Shown one piece after another: positions 33,658-41,647 of a stretch of 61,170 bases of DNA (position 1 is the stretch's first letter; each line of letters opens with the position of its first letter). Location of the stretch: positions 1 through 61,170 of the forward strand of contig CBDUMN010000007.1 in the NCBI GenBank assembly GCA_965368335.1, in the 5' to 3' direction. A program made the translations under genes and the position numbers. The DNA is from CBDUMN01 sp965368335. GTDB lineage: Bacteria; Pseudomonadota; Alphaproteobacteria; Rhodospirillales; JAPHRK01. The notes beneath the pieces were generated by a model. That model had not been told where the DNA came from and made no database searches. It was given only the letters and a program-made list of their open reading frames with translations.

Positions 33658-34666
33658 CAGCTCTCATGATGGGGGTATTAGCTGCAATTTGTTTGATAAC
33701 GGGCTTGCCAATGAGGTCATTCACATGCATTGGAGAACAGGCATCGGGTAGCCAAGGACGGAGTGGGACTAACATTTCTTCGGTAATTGGTGTGCCGACG
33801 GGAATGTCTTGTGTAGCATAGATTGACCGGCGCAAGGTTGTTTGGAAATACCTCTCATCGTGCTGCACCACTTTTCCTGCGGAACCCCGCATTTTTTCGA
33901 CTCGCCGTATCTCCTTCACCATCAATTGGAATTGATTGACACCTGCTGATAGAGCTTTATCGGCAACTTTCCGGTTATCACTAGGCAAAAAGTGTTTTTC
34001 AATGATGTCAGCGCCCATGGCCACGGCTGCGATACAGGCGGTAACGCCTTCACTATGATCGGAATAGCCTACAGGCAAACCGATTCGTTCAGATAGGAAT
34101 GGAATAGTCTTCAAGTTGACCTGATCATCGGGTGTTGGATATGCACCGACACAATGCAGAAGATGGAGTTGTTCCTTTGGAACCTGAGAGACTGCCCAGT
34201 CGATTTCCGCTAAAGTTGAAAGGCCCGTCGATAGAATAAGAGGTTTGCCGGTTTTGATGCAGGAGTTTAGCAAACGAAAATTAGTAAGATCGCCTGAAGC
34301 GATTTTGAAAGCCGGGACAAAAGGGTCAAGAAATTCTATGGCGCCTTCATAGAAGGGCGTCACCATAAAATGTATTCCGGCTTTTTCGGTTGCTTCCGCC
34401 AACTGGACGAATACGTCTTCTTCCAGCTGTAAACTTTTAAAGCGTTCGCGCTGGGTGGTGTGACTTTGCTCTATGTACTTAAGTACGGGCATTTTGTCGT
34501 CAACCAGTTGTTCCGCTTTGTACATCTGGAACTTTACGATGTCGGCTCCTGCCTCTTTGGCTGCTGCAATACTTTCCAATGCGAGAGCAGGGTCACCAGC
34601 GTGATTACTCCCAACTTCCGCTATGATGAGTGCCCGGCCATTTTCAAAGAGCATTCTTTTAGACAT
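33644..34666 (-). CDS. neuB: N-acetylneuraminate synthase family protein (second nonulosonate synthase)
   Basis: A 340-residue PEP-dependent nonulosonate synthase. ALIIAEVGSNHAGDPALAL, DIVKFQMYKAEQLVD, LHCVGAYPTPDDQVN and GYSDHSEGVTACIAAV are typical of the NeuB/LegI/PseI barrel, and residues 275-340 form a SAF domain. It is clearly distinct in sequence from the synthase at 16.7 kb, so the organism probably makes two different nonulosonic acids. The first ATG at 34666 overlaps the upstream radical SAM gene; a second Met is four residues in. NeuB, LegI or PseI specificity cannot be told from sequence by eye. Confidence 0.87.
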   Translation of the reverse strand: MSKRMLFENGRALIIAEVGSNHAGDPALALESIAAAKEAGADIVKFQMYKAEQLVDDKMPVLKYIEQSHTTQRERFKSLQLEEDVFVQLAEATEKAGIHFMVTPFYEGAIEFLDPFVPAFKIASGDLTNFRLLNSCIKTGKPLILSTGLSTLAEIDWAVSQVPKEQLHLLHCVGAYPTPDDQVNLKTIPFLSERIGLPVGYSDHSEGVTACIAAVAMGADIIEKHFLPSDNRKVADKALSAGVNQFQLMVKEIRRVEKMRGSAGKVVQHDERYFQTTLRRSIYATQDIPVGTPITEEMLVPLRPWLPDACSPMHVNDLIGKPVIKQIAANTPIMRADVEL

Positions 34667-35765
34667 TTGCCTTGATAGCCTTTTCGCCTGCGTAACCTAG
34701 TTTGACTCTTGAGAACTCAGGGTTTTCTTTGCTGTCTTCTGCGACGGATGGTGGATGGTAGGACAGATTAAGAACATAGCCACAGGAGCAGCCGCCACAT
34801 TTTTTGCGGTACATATCGGCGCAGCGTTGCCTGTATTTCTCACTAGAAAGAATTTCTTTCAGCGGTGTTTTGCGGATATTGCCAAGGGCTGCAAGTCCCC
34901 AACAATTGGAAAATACCGAACCGTCTGCATCTACCTCGCAGCCGATGTAACCAAGATAGCAAGGGATGTCAGCTTGTTTTGGGTCATCGAAATAACGCCT
35001 GGCGTATTCAAGCGAAGACATTGAGTTCCCTATAAGGCCGGGCTCTTGTCGCTTCGTTTCGATGAGGCCGTCGATCATTTGATTGAAGGTGGTGCGATCA
35101 TGGAGCGTAAACAAATCTTTGCTCATACCTTCAAAAAAGTATGTTCCATTGTCTATGAGGTTTAGAAGTAGTGTTGCATTATACTGCCGAGCTAATGCTA
35201 AGACGCCGTCAATCTGACTTATGGTTCTATTCATTACTGTTGTGGCAATTTTAACTGATGGCCCCGATTTTTTGGCTTCTGCTTTAATTTTTGCGAGGTG
35301 TTCGAGATTTTTTTTGACCTTCTTGAAGTTCCCGGCGACACCTCGAATCTCGTCGTGGGTTTCGCACCCTTCAAGTGAGAGAACGACTTCAGTTAGGCCT
35401 GCGGCAACAAGGGAGTCGAGCTTTTTCTCCTTGAGGGATAGGCTATTGGTTGTAATTCCAATACCTGAAAACCCCTGATTTTTGGCTTCATCCACCATAT
35501 CGATGAGATCTTTCCGGAGTGTTGGCTCGCCTCCAGTAAACATGACCTCTTCAATGCCTAATTCTCTGAAAACATGAAGTGTATCGTATATTTCTTCGAG
35601 GGTTAGCTCGTTGGTATATTTATGCTCCCAATAGCTGCAGGTAATACATCGGCTGTTGCAGTTGTTGGTCGGTTTTATTTTCGCGTACCGTAAGGTCGGC
35701 GCCAATACATCGATCTTGGCGGGGTCGTCAATTGCGGCAACAAACTCGTCAAAAATATCAGTCAT
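34659..35765 (-). CDS. radical SAM/SPASM domain protein
   Basis: A 368-residue radical SAM enzyme with the cluster motif CNSRCITC (Cys36, 40, 43), GGEPTLRKDL as the GGE motif and GITTNSLSL. C-terminal cysteines (PCYLGYIGC, FSNCWGL, KKCGGCSCG) form a SPASM/twitch-like auxiliary cluster region. It overlaps the nonulosonate synthase by 8 bp and follows the SpsF-like gene by 11 bp. Its target is unknown; epimerisation, dehydrogenation or C-C chemistry on a sugar are options. Confidence 0.85.
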   Translation of the reverse strand: MTDIFDEFVAAIDDPAKIDVLAPTLRYAKIKPTNNCNSRCITCSYWEHKYTNELTLEEIYDTLHVFRELGIEEVMFTGGEPTLRKDLIDMVDEAKNQGFSGIGITTNSLSLKEKKLDSLVAAGLTEVVLSLEGCETHDEIRGVAGNFKKVKKNLEHLAKIKAEAKKSGPSVKIATTVMNRTISQIDGVLALARQYNATLLLNLIDNGTYFFEGMSKDLFTLHDRTTFNQMIDGLIETKRQEPGLIGNSMSSLEYARRYFDDPKQADIPCYLGYIGCEVDADGSVFSNCWGLAALGNIRKTPLKEILSSEKYRQRCADMYRKKCGGCSCGYVLNLSYHPPSVAEDSKENPEFSRVKLGYAGEKAIKANV

Positions 35766-35776
35766 ACCAGAGGCGA

Positions 35777-36568
35777 TCAGTTTTTGAGTTTTGAGACAAC
35801 GTTATGTGAAACCGAGGCGTTGATTGCTGCAAGAGTTGGCGTAGCGGCGACCAGTTTGATCGCCTCACCTGTTTCCAAGTTGTTTGGATTATTAGGTGAT
35901 AAGTTTCCAAACAAGTGCCGGATGAGTTCAAGGTCTTCGGTGGTGTCGACGGTGAAGCGGAGGTGTGGATGTTTCCACTCTGCATAACGCCCCGTTGCAG
36001 GAAAGGCTCCAATCGACCATCTTTCAGGTTCATCGTATACGGCGAAGGTTGTGAATTCCCTGAGTGGTGAGCCGCGGGTTTTTTTCGCGACGGCTTCTAA
36101 AACTTTAACTCGTACTATTTCGACAGATATTCCTCTTGGAAACTCCCGCTCGGCTTTCCAGTTATCAGAGTGCCCCATCATCGTTGTTGCTGCATAGTCC
36201 AAACTGTTTTCAATGCAAAAGGCAACGAGATCGTCAATCAACTGACCTTCAATTAAGGGATTGTCCCCTGTTAACCGAACCAGCCAGTCGAAATGAAATT
36301 CTTTTGCGGCAGCAAGGCTACGGCCCATAACGTCTGTTTCACTTCCTCTGAAAACGGAAACCTTGTTGTTCTTGCAATGTTTAAAGAGGCTGTCATCTGC
36401 TGAGTTTACAGTTGTTGCGACGATGACATTTGAAAGACATTTGGCGCTCTGAGCCCGGTGGACGATGACGTCAATCATTGGCCATCCAGGGAGGAGCTCT
36501 GTAAGAACTTTTCCTGGCAATCTCTTTGATGCCATTCGCGCCTCAATGATAGCACCTATTTTGGGCAT
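35777..36568 (-). CDS. SpsF-type cytidylyltransferase
   Basis: A 263-residue nucleotidyltransferase: AIIEARMASKRLPGKVLTEL is a CTP-binding loop, VFRGSETDVMGRSLAAAK and RLTGDNPLIEGQLIDDL match SpsF/NeuA-type proteins, and RFTVDTTEDLELIRHLF is the typical C-terminal segment. It should activate the acid made by the adjacent NeuB-type synthase as a CMP-sugar. It sits between two radical SAM genes with 11-12 bp gaps on both sides, suggesting all four work on the same sugar. Confidence 0.83.
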   Translation of the reverse strand: MPKIGAIIEARMASKRLPGKVLTELLPGWPMIDVIVHRAQSAKCLSNVIVATTVNSADDSLFKHCKNNKVSVFRGSETDVMGRSLAAAKEFHFDWLVRLTGDNPLIEGQLIDDLVAFCIENSLDYAATTMMGHSDNWKAEREFPRGISVEIVRVKVLEAVAKKTRGSPLREFTTFAVYDEPERWSIGAFPATGRYAEWKHPHLRFTVDTTEDLELIRHLFGNLSPNNPNNLETGEAIKLVAATPTLAAINASVSHNVVSKLKN

Positions 36569-36580
36569 AAGGTGGAAAGC

Positions 36581-37744
36581 CTACTCAGCTGCACCGGCTG
36601 GTTTAGGGGGGCGATTCTTCTTCCAGCGGTTCTCTTTTGCATTCATCTCTTCAGGCTTAATTTTTTTGCCTGCGTGAATCCGAACAGGTAGTTCTCGTCC
36701 TTTTATTGTGATCCATTCACCAGTATCGCCTTTGGCACCATGATCGCAGGTGCGACATGGTTCATGGTTCTCTAGACGAGTTCCTTCCATCATTGAGCGG
36801 CGTAAAGCTTTAATTCCATCGCTGTGCCAAGCAGAATGGACGCTTTGCTTTGAGACATCTGCAACCATAGTTCGTTCGCCATAGTCGGAGTAGCACTGGG
36901 TCACTTTGCCATCCCATCCTATAGCCATGCGATTGAAAACAACTCCGCACATATAGTCAGGATCCAAATCATAGGCATTCTCGTTGTGGTCAACACGATA
37001 TTGATCGGCAATAAAGTTAACCCGATCAACGATAGGGTCCCATAGGTCTACGTATTCTTGATAGTTGTCCTTAATCGCGGAATAAATTGTCTGAACCCGA
37101 ATGACGGGTCTCTCAAGCTTAAGCTTATCTCGTTGTTGAACGAAATAGCGGATCATTTTGACGACTTCATCGAATTTCGCTGGGTGGCGGATGCGCTCAT
37201 AAGTATCGCCCAAACCATCAAAAGAAATGCTAACGTAATCAACCCCCGTTGTTAGCAAATCATCAACCATCGCTTCGTCGTAACGCTCAAAATTGGTTAA
37301 AAAAGCAACACTCTTCATTTTCCTTTCAAGCTTGGCATAGCGAATCATATCGTGCAGATGAGGGTTTAATGAGGGCTCGCCGCGCCAGCTAAGCTTGATG
37401 GAATAAACGTCGCGATGGACCTCATCGACGATTTTCTTGAAAAGGTCGAAGTCCATGTTGCCCATCTTTAGGCCTTGTTCGTACATCTTTCCTTGGCCGC
37501 ACATCGGACATTTCATCTGACAAGCAGCCGAGGCTTCAAGTTCGATGTGGCAGGGATAACGCGGCGTAATAAAAAGGGCGGGACATCCATACCATTTGAT
37601 GCGATCCCAAATATGGGCAATCACATGACCTTGGCGCAGGAACCAGCGGATATTGTCCCAGCGGGCACTCATTGACACGTACGTTTTCTGGCGCTTTGTC
37701 GTCAGGTTGCGCAAAATTCGGCGTACGATGGTCAAATAATTCAT
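36581..37744 (-). CDS. radical SAM/SPASM domain protein
   Basis: A 387-residue radical SAM enzyme. The cluster motif CQMKCPMC has cysteines at 75, 79 and 82; SWRGEPSLNPHL is the GGE-like motif and YVSISFDGLGDTYERIR is typical. C-terminal Cys (MCGVVF, TQCYSDYG, PCRTCDHG) suggest a SPASM domain. The N-terminal 60 residues are an extra basic segment. Its ATG overlaps the AAC(3)-like gene stop by 4 bp. Function unknown; context is the second nonulosonate cassette. Confidence 0.83.
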   Translation of the reverse strand: MNYLTIVRRILRNLTTKRQKTYVSMSARWDNIRWFLRQGHVIAHIWDRIKWYGCPALFITPRYPCHIELEASAACQMKCPMCGQGKMYEQGLKMGNMDFDLFKKIVDEVHRDVYSIKLSWRGEPSLNPHLHDMIRYAKLERKMKSVAFLTNFERYDEAMVDDLLTTGVDYVSISFDGLGDTYERIRHPAKFDEVVKMIRYFVQQRDKLKLERPVIRVQTIYSAIKDNYQEYVDLWDPIVDRVNFIADQYRVDHNENAYDLDPDYMCGVVFNRMAIGWDGKVTQCYSDYGERTMVADVSKQSVHSAWHSDGIKALRRSMMEGTRLENHEPCRTCDHGAKGDTGEWITIKGRELPVRIHAGKKIKPEEMNAKENRWKKNRPPKPAGAAE

Positions 37745-38655
37745 CTTTCTTTCTCCGACACCCCTGGCTCATGTGCCGCTGGATAAAACCTTACGGCAGT
37801 ATGATGCGCCATTTGGGGACGAGTATCATTGGTTTCTATATGTATTTCGATAGGTTCCTTGGTAAATGCCCAAGGATTCTCTGCCAGCATGGTAAAGGCG
37901 GCGTTTTCAACATCAATACGCTCGGCCAATTGGGCAGGGTGGTCCCATAGCTCTGAAACACGTAAAGTTCCTTGACTTCTCATATAGTGTTCCAGCGCAT
38001 GAACGTTAGCTCTAATTGGTGTGCCGAGGTATTTCATAAAGCAAAGCCATGGCCCGGTAACTTCGGCCCCATCACACAGGACAGGAACATTGAAAATTTT
38101 TGTATAACGGTGATTGACGCCATAAAGCTGCTCAAGGTGATGAGCGTATGTCAAAGAAGCTCCCAAGGAAGCGCCTAGGCAGAGAAAGCGTACATTGACG
38201 GTTTCCAGGCGGGCAAAAACACTGAGGGCACCATAAGCAGCTTTACCTTTCAGTCCTTCCAGTAATTCGGCTGCATGAGCACCAATGCCGACAACTGAAT
38301 GCAACGGATGGAGTGATCGTACAGCCTCGGGACGGCGGCGCAAAAACTCAGTGAATGGGCCGGTTTCTGAGGGGCTTTCCTCGTGGATATAAGGTTTTTG
38401 ATGAGCCGCATAAGCATAAGTAAAGGTTGGAGCTAAAATGGTGCCTTCGGCTCCAACGATGTCCATCAGTACGTCGAAAAGGAACTCACACCACTTTTGT
38501 TCGCGCTCCCTGAAGGCTTTCCGGCTTAATGCTGCAGGGAAGTAGGGTAACGGTAGTTGCCCCATATCAATAGCTAAATACAGTATGTCGCCCCGCCTAA
38601 CGCCGAGGTCGGCGAGGATGGCTTCCAGCTTTGAGCGGGCTTCTGCTTCAGTCAT
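37741..38655 (-). CDS. AAC(3)-family N-acyltransferase
   Basis: A 304-residue protein of the aminoglycoside N(3)-acetyltransferase fold. Signatures are GTILAPTFTYAYA, GPFTEFLRRRPEAVRSLHPLHSV (the HPXXS motif) and FLCLGASLGASLTYAHHLE. Outside antibiotic resistance, such proteins in sugar loci N-acylate amino sugars. It overlaps the FkbH gene by 8 bp and follows an ACP/FkbH/MaoC-SDR set, so I infer that it transfers the ACP-bound (glyceryl-type) acyl group onto a sugar amine rather than acetyl from acetyl-CoA. It should not be read as a resistance gene. Confidence 0.82.
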   Translation of the reverse strand: MTEAEARSKLEAILADLGVRRGDILYLAIDMGQLPLPYFPAALSRKAFREREQKWCEFLFDVLMDIVGAEGTILAPTFTYAYAAHQKPYIHEESPSETGPFTEFLRRRPEAVRSLHPLHSVVGIGAHAAELLEGLKGKAAYGALSVFARLETVNVRFLCLGASLGASLTYAHHLEQLYGVNHRYTKIFNVPVLCDGAEVTGPWLCFMKYLGTPIRANVHALEHYMRSQGTLRVSELWDHPAQLAERIDVENAAFTMLAENPWAFTKEPIEIHIETNDTRPQMAHHTAVRFYPAAHEPGVSEKER

Positions 38656-40294
38656 GGGTTTCCAGCCTAAAAAGTTCTAAATCGGCAGAGTGGGTTGCGT
38701 TAAAACGCGGAGCATCAAAAGTAATGACGCCGTCACCATCGTTGAGCCCGTCAAAGGCAGTATCCTTTAAAAACATGCGCATGGGTTCATTGCGTTCTGT
38801 GGCTACAAAATCAAAACTTCGTGGTGCTATGTTGGTTTTGGCTGAAAGCCACGCCAAAAAGGCATGTTCGACACGACGTTGAAATACCCTGCATGACATA
38901 ACGAGTGACAAAACACAGCCTTGCTCATCAACCAGACACGATAAAATTTCACCGTGATTTCCGTGTCGATCCTTTAAGCTGGCCCCCCAAAGTCTCCCCC
39001 CTTTCTCCAGTATTGCACTTACTTCTGCATCGATAAGCCGTTTTCCGTTGAGATTAAACTGATTGGTTTTGTTAATCAGTTGAACTGCCCGGGTGCGATC
39101 ATTTTTACCCCGGTCATGGATAGTCAGCGTCATCTCCAACCCAGAAAGAAAGGTTGCCAAATTGGCTCCCGTGGCTTCGGCGGGGGCCATGCCGGCCAAG
39201 CGGATACGATACATTTCAGTTCGGTTTTGATCTTCGGCAGTCACGGTCTCGCGGTGAAAGGCTGCTCGGAGAGCCCCCAATAATTCTGGAAGCTTTTCTT
39301 CCGAAGGTGGGAAGGGGATGCAATTGACTTTTGGAAGCGCCTCCGATACCTCGGCTAATTCTATGGGGTTGTCATCGATAAATACAAAAGCCTCAAGACC
39401 AAGGTTCAATCTTTTCGCAAGTTCTGAAATTTGGGCGGATTTTGCCTGGTAACTGGCCAGAATAGCGACAAAGTCATCTGCTCTTAAAACCATCCCCTCA
39501 CGCTCAAACGGCGCGAGAGCATCTTCAGGATCATTCCGACTTACTGCCGCGAGGATCACACCCTCTGCCTTTAATGTCTTTAGCAAGCTTTGATAGATGA
39601 AATGGTAGAAGCCAGCGCCATCGGGCGTGAAAGCCAGGGCATCAATCCCGTCTTCCCCAATTGCTCCTTTCCACATGACATTATCTAAGTCCGTAACGAG
39701 CACCTTGGACGGCTCGTCAGCCTGACCAAGGACTGTGGCAATGACTTGTTTGGCCACCTCGCTCATCCCAGCTCCTGTAACCGGGCATCCTGACGCCAAA
39801 AATGAACTCAATGCAAAGGCATCACCGTTTAATAACCGCGCTCCGGAATGAGTTGCTAAAGAAGAAAGGTTGGCGGATAGAGCGTTATTGACGTAAGGAT
39901 CGGGGAAAATTGGTGGAATTGGTGCCGGAACGTATAGAAGCTTTGCTTCTTTACGTTTGCTTATACGGGCAAGGAACCTTTTCGCTTCCTCCAAAATATC
40001 CTCATATTTTGGCGCGATTTCCGGCAAACCGGACCGCCAGTTCAGGGCGCCGTTTAAATCCCACGGAAAGAGTAGGAATACTTCTGTTTCATGGGGCCTA
40101 GGTGCCTCAAAAAGTGCTTGCTCTAAGGTGCCAAAGGGGAGGGTCCGCGGAACTGCGGTGTGACCATGCTTTGCAGCGAAAGCGCGCAAATAGATGTCCA
40201 GCGGGTCTGCCGTTCCTGATAAGGCAAGAAGGAATGGTAAATTGGGGCCTCCTTTGAAGGCGCGCAGAATACGGTTTGCTTCGAGAAAATTCAC
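38648..40294 (-). CDS. FkbH-like HAD-superfamily glyceryl-ACP synthase type protein
   Basis: A 548-residue protein of the FkbH family. The HAD motif is TDLDNVMWKGAIGEDG (Asp202, Asp204) with VFIDDNPIELAEV as the later acid motif; the C-terminal ~150 residues form a GNAT-like region (RAVQLINKTNQFNLNGKR is a family hallmark). FkbH enzymes take D-1,3-bisphosphoglycerate, dephosphorylate it and load a glyceryl group on an acyl carrier protein. It starts with GTG at 40294, overlapping the MaoC-SDR gene by 4 bp; an ACP gene lies just upstream. The precise acyl group is inferred from the family. Confidence 0.88.
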   Translation of the reverse strand: MNFLEANRILRAFKGGPNLPFLLALSGTADPLDIYLRAFAAKHGHTAVPRTLPFGTLEQALFEAPRPHETEVFLLFPWDLNGALNWRSGLPEIAPKYEDILEEAKRFLARISKRKEAKLLYVPAPIPPIFPDPYVNNALSANLSSLATHSGARLLNGDAFALSSFLASGCPVTGAGMSEVAKQVIATVLGQADEPSKVLVTDLDNVMWKGAIGEDGIDALAFTPDGAGFYHFIYQSLLKTLKAEGVILAAVSRNDPEDALAPFEREGMVLRADDFVAILASYQAKSAQISELAKRLNLGLEAFVFIDDNPIELAEVSEALPKVNCIPFPPSEEKLPELLGALRAAFHRETVTAEDQNRTEMYRIRLAGMAPAEATGANLATFLSGLEMTLTIHDRGKNDRTRAVQLINKTNQFNLNGKRLIDAEVSAILEKGGRLWGASLKDRHGNHGEILSCLVDEQGCVLSLVMSCRVFQRRVEHAFLAWLSAKTNIAPRSFDFVATERNEPMRMFLKDTAFDGLNDGDGVITFDAPRFNATHSADLELFRLETHD

Positions 40295-41397
40295 GGTAAT
40301 GCCGAGCCATCCAGTATTAGGGTCGATCCCGATGCAAGGAATGATTTATTTTCCAGCATCCATTTAATTTGAGCGGCAGCTTCTTCTGGCGTGGCTAGGC
40401 GACCAGCAGGTGAGCGGTCAGCGTTGGCTAGTTTATTGGCCGGACTTAAGCCTTTATTCATCCCGCCATCAAGCATGTCAAAAACAACACCCATACAGCG
40501 GTGTCTACTGGCGGCAAGCTCAAAAGCAAGAATGCGAGCCAAAGTTGGGACCAATGATTTAGCTAAGCTGTAGAGTGGTGATTGCCAAGCGTGACGCCCG
40601 GAAAGTGCAGCAGTAGACCCGACTATAATGAGTGGCGCGTCAGGCTCCCCTCGTTCTGCAAGAACCCGTCCAAGTGCCAAAATTTGACGCAATGGTGCGG
40701 CTAGGTGTGTTTCAATTGCGGTAGTCGTATCAGGTAAGTGCAATAAGGCCTCGTTGTCCATTTGTGGCCAAGCACAGTGGATAATGCCTGAAATACTTCC
40801 CTCCAGCTCACTTCCGTCCCAGTTTTCTAAATCGGGAACCAGCAAGAAATTGTCACCGCCCTTTCGGCTTAAACCTATAGCGTAATCTCCTAGGTGGTGG
40901 ATGAGGGCCCCGCCCAACGCGCCTCTTGCACCAGTGACAATAGTCCTGGCCTGTCTATCAGGTTCTTTTTCTTTGGAGGTGCTGTTTTCCGCTTTTACAG
41001 GGGAAACAGCTGATTTTTGCCCATATTGGTGGTGGCCAAACTCGTACGATGCGGCAACGTAGCGGCGGCCTGTTTCTCGGTCTGCAATCGTTACTTCAGC
41101 TTTACCGGTTCCCGTTAGGTGGCCAGAAACTCTTAGGGAGACTGGGGGGATAATTGGCGCGAGGAACCGAAGGTTTAAGCCGTGTAGGAGGCAGTCTTTG
41201 CCTGGTAAGTGCATTCCGGCCATCCGCGACACCAGTCCGGCTGAATAGGCGCCATGCAATACCGGTTGCCCATAGGATGTTGTTGCGGCGTGGGCGGCAT
41301 CTGTGTGTAGCGGATTCCAGTCGCCGGACATTTCTGCAAAGGCAAGGGCTGCATCGAGGCCGACATCTACGTCAAACTGAGCTTTGCTCGGGATCAC
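40291..41397 (-). CDS. MaoC-like hydratase fused to short-chain dehydrogenase
   Basis: A 368-residue fusion. Residues ~1-130 are a MaoC/hotdog domain (GDWNPLHTDAAHA and QPVLHGAYSAGLVSRM hold the Asp and His of R-specific enoyl hydratases). Residues ~150-368 are a Rossmann SDR with IVTGARGALGGAL, SLYSLAKSL-type YX3K and a Ser in IIVGSTAAL. The linker is rich in Lys/Ser/Glu. It starts with GTG at 41397, overlapping the ACP stop by 4 bp. With FkbH and ACP next door, it probably reduces and/or dehydrates the ACP-bound acyl chain before transfer. The product of the chain is not known. Confidence 0.85.
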   Translation of the reverse strand: MIPSKAQFDVDVGLDAALAFAEMSGDWNPLHTDAAHAATTSYGQPVLHGAYSAGLVSRMAGMHLPGKDCLLHGLNLRFLAPIIPPVSLRVSGHLTGTGKAEVTIADRETGRRYVAASYEFGHHQYGQKSAVSPVKAENSTSKEKEPDRQARTIVTGARGALGGALIHHLGDYAIGLSRKGGDNFLLVPDLENWDGSELEGSISGIIHCAWPQMDNEALLHLPDTTTAIETHLAAPLRQILALGRVLAERGEPDAPLIIVGSTAALSGRHAWQSPLYSLAKSLVPTLARILAFELAASRHRCMGVVFDMLDGGMNKGLSPANKLANADRSPAGRLATPEEAAAQIKWMLENKSFLASGSTLILDGSALP

Positions 41398-41633
41398 GTA
41401 AGTTTTTCCTCTACCATAAGACGGATAGCCTCAAACGAAGTCATTCGTTCGTAATCGGCTGCAGACAAACTGAGATTGAATTCGCTTTCTAGTGCCGCAA
41501 CCATTGAGACGGTTGCTAAAGAATCCCACCGACGTTCGGTTAGTTTGCGCAGGTTCGTAACATCAATTGAATCTTCAAGGTCAAGAACGATGCGGAAAAT
41601 TTGTTGGAGTTTATAGTCCGTTGTTTCGGTCAT
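41394..41633 (-). CDS. acyl carrier protein
   Basis: A 79-residue carrier protein. RRWDSLATVSMVAALE contains the DSL motif whose Ser (residue 38 in this numbering) would carry 4'-phosphopantetheine, followed by a hydrophobic helix and ESEFNLSLS, the usual recognition helix II pattern. I choose the ATG at 41633, preceded by GGAGA five bases upstream, over an in-frame TTG at 41651. It is the expected partner of the FkbH-like protein and MaoC-SDR fusion that follow it, and it marks the module as a dedicated acyl-loading system rather than fatty acid synthesis. Confidence 0.88.
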   Translation of the reverse strand: MTETTDYKLQQIFRIVLDLEDSIDVTNLRKLTERRWDSLATVSMVAALESEFNLSLSAADYERMTSFEAIRLMVEEKLT

Positions 41634-41647
41634 GATTTCTCCGGTCT

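Noticed and set aside
37741..38655. aminoglycoside resistance gene
   Set aside because: The AAC(3) fold is clear, but it sits within an overlapping sugar-acylation operon; a biosynthetic N-acyltransferase explains the context better.
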